NCBI GenBank assembly: GCA_903813345.2
Contig: CAIIXF020000139.1
Location: 1 to 25,000 of the forward strand
DNA: 25,000 nucleotides
Direction: 5' to 3'
DNA from: Owenia fusiformis
Lineage: Eukaryota; Annelida; Polychaeta; Sabellida; Oweniidae
Position 1 is the first letter of the stretch. Each line of letters starts with the position of its first letter. Below are positions 19,222-25,000 of this stretch, in pieces. The notes below the pieces were generated by a model. That model was given only the letters and a program-made list of their open reading frames with translations. It searched no databases and was not told the origin of the DNA. The translations under genes were made by a program, and so were the position numbers.

Positions 19222-20242
19222 CTTGGGACCATAGTACCAGAACCTCAGATTTGAAACACTGACATCTTTAGCTGGACTAGGAATGATACACTTGGCACGA
19301 AGTACTATATTCTTAATGAGAAACATCTTTATAGCAGATTTACAAACTGGGGAAACCTTCTAATGTCCAGATAGATGCGTTTTTAATCATCCTGAAAGTC
19401 TTTCTATTCCTAGACATTGTCTTGTCCTTGTAATAATACATACCTTCAGGAATATGCCACTGACATTATGCTCACTGATTTGACGACAGACATATCGTGT
19501 AGCAGTCACATTCAATGTTGTACCTTGTGATAAATATACATAAATATAATAGAACATATAATAATCCATATGCTACCCTCTGCAAGAGTGAAATATATGA
19601 ATAGATAGGTAAACATATTACATGTACTGTGACTGCTATTCTACACAAGCTGGAAAATGAATGATTGTAGTCAGAGGGGAGAACACTAATCAATGATCTA
19701 AGGGTGCTTGTATGTTAATTAATAATAACCTTTTAGTTAATTAATCCTTGCCTGATTTACCATAATTCAACTGATAAAAGTATAATAATTCAAATCAGTA
19801 TTAGTTATTTATCACCTTGTTCAAAGCAGCCACTCTAGGATTCATGATAACAAATTATGCCCCATGTTCACTAAAGAGATTCTTTGGGCAGGTTATTTAA
19901 TCCATAACGAACCTGTTCTCATTACAATACTTGAAAAAAAACTTACATCTAACTTTAACATTTCAGTGGCCTATTATGGACACAATCATGAGAAAACTTT
20001 TGCTGGCTGTCGCTTCCTGTTCTATGTATGGCTTGCCAACTGTCCACAACTTGGTAGTTCCCCTGGTATGGAATAGTATATGGTATAAAATAGATAAACA
20101 GGAATCCTAAATGCTCAGACTCCAAGTCTTTTTAAATTGATAAAGTTCTTTCCTATTTCTAAAAGAAGCAGTGTCAAACAATTGAAAGAAGGGATTATTC
20201 CTTCAAGAAGTGAAATCTGGAGTAAACAAGACACAGACGTGA
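19222..20242. other. AT-rich non-coding stretch, no gene seen
   Basis: Short open frames on both strands (for example 19387-19693 minus and 19864-20076 plus) match no family I recognise and share the AT-rich composition of the flanks. A TTAATTAATA...TTAGTTAATTAA inverted pair lies near 19717-19743. Confidence 0.5.
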
Positions 20243-20257
20243 ACAATATCGTACCTT
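20243..20257. repeat. 15-bp direct repeat, left copy, flanking a tandem array
   Basis: ACAATATCGTACCTT occurs here and again at 20867-20881, bracketing the 162-bp tandem array. It could be a target-site duplication of a retroelement-like insertion or simply part of the repeat family. Confidence 0.6.
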
Positions 20258-20275
20258 AAACACAGCAGTGTGACA

Positions 20276-20830
20276 GTGAAGAATTTAGGACGGAAAATCC
20301 AAAATGGCCACCTTAAAATTTACCCAGAATGTCCAAAAACTAATCAGTTCTTAACTTTGATACGTAGAAACATCCCTGAAAATTTCAGATGAATCCATCA
20401 AATGGTTTGGCTAGAAACCTGTAGACAAGTCTTGAAAGTGAAGATTTTAGGGTGGAAAATCCAAAATGGCCACCTTAAAATTAACCCAGAATGCCAAAAA
20501 ACTAATCAGTTCTTAACTTTGATACGTAGAAACATCCCTGAAAATTTCAGATGAATCCGTCAAATGGTTTGGCTGGAAACCTGTAGACAAGTCTTGAAAG
20601 TGAAGATTTTAGGACGGAAAATCCAAAATGGCCACCTTAAAATTTACCCAGAATCCCCAAAAACTAATCAGTTCTTAACTTTGATACGTAGAAACATTCC
20701 TGAAAATCTGTCAAATGGTTTGGCTGGAAACCTGTAGACAAGTCTTGAAAGTGAAGATTTTAGGACGGAAAATCCAAAATGGCCACCTTAAAATTTACCC
20801 AGAATGCCCAAAAACTAATCAGTTCTTAAC
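20276..20830 (+). repeat. 162-bp tandem repeat, about 3.4 copies
   Basis: The marker GGAAAATCCAAAATGGCCAC starts at 20292, 20454, 20616 and 20767. The spacing is 162, 162 and 151 bp, the last reduced by an 11-bp deletion. Units are nearly identical by eye. The array ends in the middle of a unit at about 20830 and is followed by a C-rich run at 20831-20854. No open frame runs through the units. Confidence 0.9.
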
Positions 20831-20870
20831 CGCCTGCTGCCCGCCCCCCCGCCCGTCAAGCTGACGACAA

Positions 20871-20895
20871 TATCGTACCTTTATTAGGTACGATA
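20871..20895. other. Perfect hairpin after the tandem array
   Basis: TATCGTACCT and AGGTACGATA form a perfect 10-bp stem with a 5-nt loop (TTATT). The stem overlaps the right copy of the 15-bp direct repeat. It could be a structured end of a mobile element; no T-run or gene context suggests a transcription terminator. Confidence 0.55.
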
Positions 20896-21712
20896 AAAAC
20901 AAACAGATAACTCCAAGTACATCATACGAGTATAATCACCTTCAGACATTTGTTTTATCTATCTAAAATAAAGAATAACAAAAACATGAATAAAACCCAG
21001 GAGGCACATACTGAATATAAATACAGTTTTATTGACAAATTATGTGGTTCACCTTGCAGACATGGAACACGTTTGATATAAATGTGGAGTAACTGTAACA
21101 TTAATCATGTTAATATATTTGTGTTTTACAGGAAAAATCTCTCCTATTCATTTTTAAAACAAACCTTTTATGAGTCTTTGATATTATATTTGCTTTCAAC
21201 GAATATTGATGCTACCATTGACTTTCTGGATGTGACTCCAAAATATTTTTATTAGATTCTAAATAAATCTGTTTTACTTCTTCTAAAATAATATAATGCG
21301 GTAGGCCTATCCAACAAAAAACAAACAACCAATCAAATAAGCAGACAAACAAACTAATACAAGATTCAATTTTGTTTCATACTTGTACAACAGCTATAAT
21401 AAGTTAGGTACCTTAATCAACAAACAAGAATGAAGTGCTAAGAACTTAAGCTTTAACTACACCTTGGTCCATGAATACTATCAAAAAGAAAAAAGAAAAA
21501 GAAAATAATTGCAAGGATATAATGCAACTTTCTGTGAATGATTTGATAAGGTCGTGAGACTTATATAATTAGGGTAGCTCCTCAAGCCTGTTATTTCAAC
21601 TATTCTGATGTTGAGCCTTTATAAGAGCTCATCTATATTTTCACTCTTAAATCTGAAAACATATTTTGATGTGGCCTATATCCAATCAGATAATGTTTTT
21701 CTATGTGCTATA
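20896..21712. other. AT-rich non-coding stretch, no gene seen
   Basis: No open frame or exon was recognised. Purine-rich simple sequence lies near 21486-21510. Confidence 0.55.
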
Positions 21713-21770
21713 CAGTAAAACCTGTCATGTAGAACACCACTATATCAAGTAGAACACCCCTATTTGGAGA
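21713..21770 (+). repeat. Pogo/Tigger-like terminal sequence
   Basis: TA (21711-21712) is followed by CAGTAAAACCTGTCATGTAG and two AGAACACC repeats. The first 12 bases equal those at 10918. No convincing partner terminus was found downstream, so this is probably a truncated element. Confidence 0.45.
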
Positions 21771-22704
21771 AAACCTTCCTTTTTAATTCTAAAATAAATA
21801 CACTAAAATTATTTTTGATTACAAGTTTAAAAAGTTTTAAAAAGGACAAAGGGGTTTGTCTTGCAGATGACACATACTTCTAAAAGGAAGTAAGGCACTT
21901 TTGAGAGGACCCCTTAGCTAATAATAAAGCTATGGTAATGCTCCTGTCAGTGAGCAATCTCAAGCCAAAGAGCAAGAGATAACCCCCATAGTGAGGTGTC
22001 TTAATAGTCACGTTTTAAAGCCAAGGACTTATCATTTATACTGTATATCATTGCACATACTGTACCTAGATCCTCCGGTTTTACTATATAGATACTCATA
22101 CTGGTTCAACAAATACAATATAGATGGAGTACCATATGGTAAAGGGTACATAGTGCAGATCGGGACAGCATCTTTTCCATTCAATCGAGGTTGGGCCATG
22201 CAGCCGAAGGTAAGCCATACAACCGAAGGTAAGCCTTACAACCGAATTGTGCCGATTCAATCTGACAGAGAATGGCGAGCCTCTATTTTTGACCAATTAG
22301 AGACGTCCTTTTCACATTCGTGGTACCCTCGTCCAACTTCGTTTGCAAAGAAAAGCTTCGGCAATCTTCGGCAATCTCCGGCTTTTCTGGAGGTATCTTC
22401 GGTTGATTGCCAAAAGTCGACACCCAGTGCAGATCCGGTGCATATTAGAATGTGAAAAATGGGTATATTTTTAAAAAACAGCAATTACTCAGACTGACAT
22501 AGTAAACAAATGATCACTTCTCGATCCACAACCTATCAGTCACAAGGAACACCGAGGACACCTATAATGCCAATGGCAAATGGGTCCCGCTTGTATGACA
22601 TGTACTCGATTAGATAATGGAAATAAAATCTATTGATAAAACAAGCTGCCAGACACCAACTGCCGAACACCATTTGTTTTTTCTTTTAAAACATCAAGCA
22701 AACA
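21771..22704. other. Non-coding stretch with short tandem repeats; no supported gene
   Basis: A plus-strand open frame at 21991-22455 (154 codons) resembles no family I know and crosses the repeats described here. Two 19-bp units (AACCGAAGGTAAGCCATAC type) occupy 22202-22239 with a partial third. CTTCGGCAAT is repeated in tandem near 22355-22375. GC content is higher here than in the flanks, so an unrecognised exon is possible. Confidence 0.4.
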
Positions 22705-22757
22705 TCATTTGTTACAGACACCAACCACCGAACACAGTCCACAAAAAATTTGAAGAC
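22705..22757 (+). repeat. Dispersed repeat family, copy 3 (short)
   Basis: CATTTGTTACAGACACCAAC and then CCACAAAAAATTTGAAGAC correspond to the right half of the copies at 3070-3172 and 8031-8123. A related fragment (ACACCAACTGCCGAACACC) lies just upstream at about 22653-22672. Confidence 0.5.
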
Positions 22758-23373
22758 TTAGAATATAACAATATAACCAAAAATGACTGAAAACCCCTAA
22801 GAACAATATATTCTGATGAATCGAAAACAATGTCGCAAACATTTTCATCACCATCTAAGAGAGCCAGGATCTGATTGGCTCAGCAAATTCTTACATTTAT
22901 CAGTTATAGTAAGAGGGTTGGAGTAAATCACTCTTTCAAAGTGTAAGGAATTCAATGTGTGATAGAAATTAATCAGTCATTGGAAATATTAAAGAAATAC
23001 AATAGATTGTTACACTAATGTAAAATTGTATAGAATTGTATTAATAATAGTATGAGGTGCGGCTGGAAGAATATCCTTATTGTACATACAATTAAAACAC
23101 TAATTATCTTCCCGGATTCGTTTTAGCTGTTTTTTATTAGAACTATTAATTTACTCTTACATGGACAGGAGTCTGACATGCCATCCAGGAATAAAATGTC
23201 AAAAGTTTCACGTTTTCAAGCTTATATTAAAATTGAACACAGTGGAATTGCAAAGTCATGATGGCATAATATAATGTAGAAGATACTCTAACGTATATAG
23301 TAGTTGCATGAAAAGATAATTTGTTCATTGATGGTGAAATGAAGTAGAGTAGGCATGGCAAGATATCATAGCA
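22758..23373. other. AT-rich non-coding stretch, no gene seen
   Basis: No open frame or exon was recognised. The string CTGATTGGCTCAG at 22871-22883 is shared with 8704-8720. Confidence 0.5.
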
Positions 23374-23378
23374 GAACA

Positions 23379-24228
23379 CACCCTATGCAGACAGAGCCTG
23401 TGGGAAATATTGGGTGCGGCGCAAATGAGCGGAGGGTGCGGAGCTAACGGTCATTTTTGAATTTAAAATTGGGATATTTCTGAAACTAAGCCGTTTTGGG
23501 ACTTCAAATATACCAAGATATGTGTATTTGACACCAAATATCAATAAAATTGTGAAAATAGTAGTGCAATTCATTTTATAGCGACGCAGTATGCCTTAAA
23601 CATTTCCCAGACCTATATATTTTGAGACTATCCTTTTAATACTGCGTCCCCAGCATTCATAAAAAATGGTGTTCAAGATACACTACCCATGCAAATTATT
23701 TTTGCATCTTGGAAGCCAGGCAGTATCTGTGTGATTTTATAAAAATTCGGAAATGTTCTTCAGATATGAGCCCCTCTAAATATTGGGTGCGGAGCTACGT
23801 TTATGGAGCTGCTCCGCACCCAATATTTAGAGGGGCTCATATCTGAAGAACATTTCCGAATTTTTATAAAATCACACAGATACTGCCTGGCTTCCAAGAT
23901 GCAAAAATAATTTGTATAGATAGTGCACCTTGAACACCATTTTTTTATGAATGCTGGGGACTCAGTATTAAAAGGATAATTTCAAAATATATAGGTCTGG
24001 GAAAGGTTTAAGGCTCACTGCGTCGCTATAGAATGAATTGCGCTACTTTTTTCACAATTGTATTGATATTTGGTGTCAAATACACATATCTTGGTATATT
24101 TGAAGTCCCAAAACGGCTTAGTTTCAGAAATATTCCAAATTTAAATTCAAAAATAACCGTTAGCTCCGCACCCTCCGCTCATTTGCTCCGCACCCAATAT
24201 TTCCCACAGGCTCTGTCTGCATAGGGTG
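23379..24228. mobile_element. 850-bp palindromic foldback element
   Basis: Left arm 23379-23795 and right arm 23811-24228 are reverse complements over about 417 bp, with few visible mismatches, around a 15-nt loop. The ends read CACCCTATGCAG and CTGCATAGGGTG. GAACA flanks both ends (23374-23378 and 24229-24233), a candidate 5-bp target duplication. The G-rich string GGGTGCGGAGC recurs near both the tip and the inner end of each arm. Because of the symmetry, the same open frame appears once on each strand (near 23383-23574 and 24033-24224); it is not a gene. Foldback-type or hairpin MITE is the best description; the superfamily is unclear. Confidence 0.85.
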
Positions 24229-24233
24229 GAACA

Positions 24234-25000
24234 GAACATTTGTAAAATATAACCATCCCATTTATACATGGTTTATTAGGGGTTGGGTCAAAACAAGAAT
24301 CACAAGAAATCACAAGAAATACCAGTCTATAACTGCCAGGCACAAGCAATAGAGGCTATAACATTTACATTACCACATTTTGGCTGTTTGCGACAGAAAC
24401 AAACAATCTGTTTAGTTACCTGGCTTGTCTTGCATTCAAGACTTTGTATCCCCCCATATTTGGTCCTTGAGATAGGGAATGGTTGCAGGCCCAAAGCCCA
24501 AAATTCTTTCAAAATCATGCAGTTTTTCATCATTCTGAACACATTTTAAGTGATTTTGGCCATTTTTGGACCAAAATTGTCAAAAGTGAACCCCCCTTGG
24601 GAAATCCTGGCTACAGGCCTTGGTTGGGGCATTCAAGATCTTGATGCAAAACTAAATAATGACTGCCATTCCAATACTGTATATCTTTTCAAGTTCATCA
24701 TTCATTTCTTTTTTAATGTGTGCAGCAGTATGTTCAATTATTTGAGGGTGCTAGAGAGGATTGATACTATGATGATTCTTAGTGACTCTATCAGTAGATG
24801 TTGTTGATTGATGCTATGATTCCTTTAATTAGAGTGCATCTGTAAATGTCAATCTGAGATATGAATGAAACAGTACACCTTTTACAAAGATAGAACTCTC
24901 TTTTACCAATTATAACATCTTGTGACTGAATTCATTTCCATTTGTAGTAAGGCAATGACACTACTATGGGAATTGGATTGTCACTGAATACATGTCATTG
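24234..25000. other. Non-coding stretch, no gene seen
   Basis: Short overlapping open frames on both strands (24283-24807) match nothing recognisable. No splice-flanked exon or repeat structure stands out. Confidence 0.5.

Noticed and set aside
21991-22455. 154-codon plus-strand open frame
   Set aside because: No recognisable domain; it crosses short tandem repeats and has no splice or promoter context. Kept only as a remark in the region entry.
23383-24224. Two nearly identical 63-codon frames, one on each strand
   Set aside because: They are the same sequence read from the two arms of the palindrome and carry no domain.
24283-24807. Overlapping open frames of 71-88 codons near the right end
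   Set aside because: No family resemblance, frames on both strands, and no exon signals.

Overview
The window looks like AT-rich, non-coding DNA from an animal genome, most likely a marine invertebrate. The reasons are splice-site-flanked coding sequence, eukaryotic poly(A) signals, no operon-like gene packing, and many nested DNA transposons, MITEs and minisatellites. I cannot name the species. I saw no rRNA, tRNA or CRISPR array.

The centrepiece is a complete, recent 7,109-bp mobile element at 11317-18425. It has perfect 6-bp target-site duplications (GGTATG), about 1.4-kb terminal inverted repeats (TIRs) starting 5'-AGTAGTATAC, and two intact plus-strand genes. The first gene encodes a 508-aa protein with an A32/FtsK-HerA-type DNA-packaging ATPase of the Polinton/Maverick (adintovirus-like) kind. 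It is fused to two zinc-finger-like modules, a helical domain and an acidic tail. The second encodes a 114-aa, highly basic protein, possibly a small virion protein. No DNA polymerase B, integrase, protease or capsid gene is present. I read the element as a mini-Polinton: a non-autonomous or satellite-like derivative that kept its packaging ATPase. Its TIRs are built from 317-bp tandem repeats rich in CRE (TGACGTCA), ETS-CRE composite, E-box and GATA motifs, with a CCAAT-box array at the inner edge of each. A stop-free CTATG/CTACATG satellite of about 730 bp lies between the left TIR and the ATPase gene.

The element is part of a nest. A 901-bp MITE with 8-bp duplications sits in its left TIR only. 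The whole element sits inside a roughly 290-bp TTAA-flanked MITE, which may itself lie in a degenerate pogo/Tigger-like repeat.

Outside the element, 1-11100 and 18514-25000 are mostly non-coding. At 6366-6408 there is a convincing small exon, with acceptor, Kozak ATG and donor. It encodes MGNLLKL, which matches the myristoylated N-terminus of CYRI/FAM49 proteins. If that is right, much of the right of the window is intron of that gene. Other landmarks are a degenerate minisatellite (about 4250-4735), a candidate MITE (8489-8806), a 29-bp tandem array (10948-11073), a small pogo-like MITE (19052-19219), a 162-bp tandem array (about 20276-20830) between 15-bp direct repeats, and an 850-bp near-perfect palindromic foldback element (23379-24228).

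All boundaries were read by eye, and identities were not computed.
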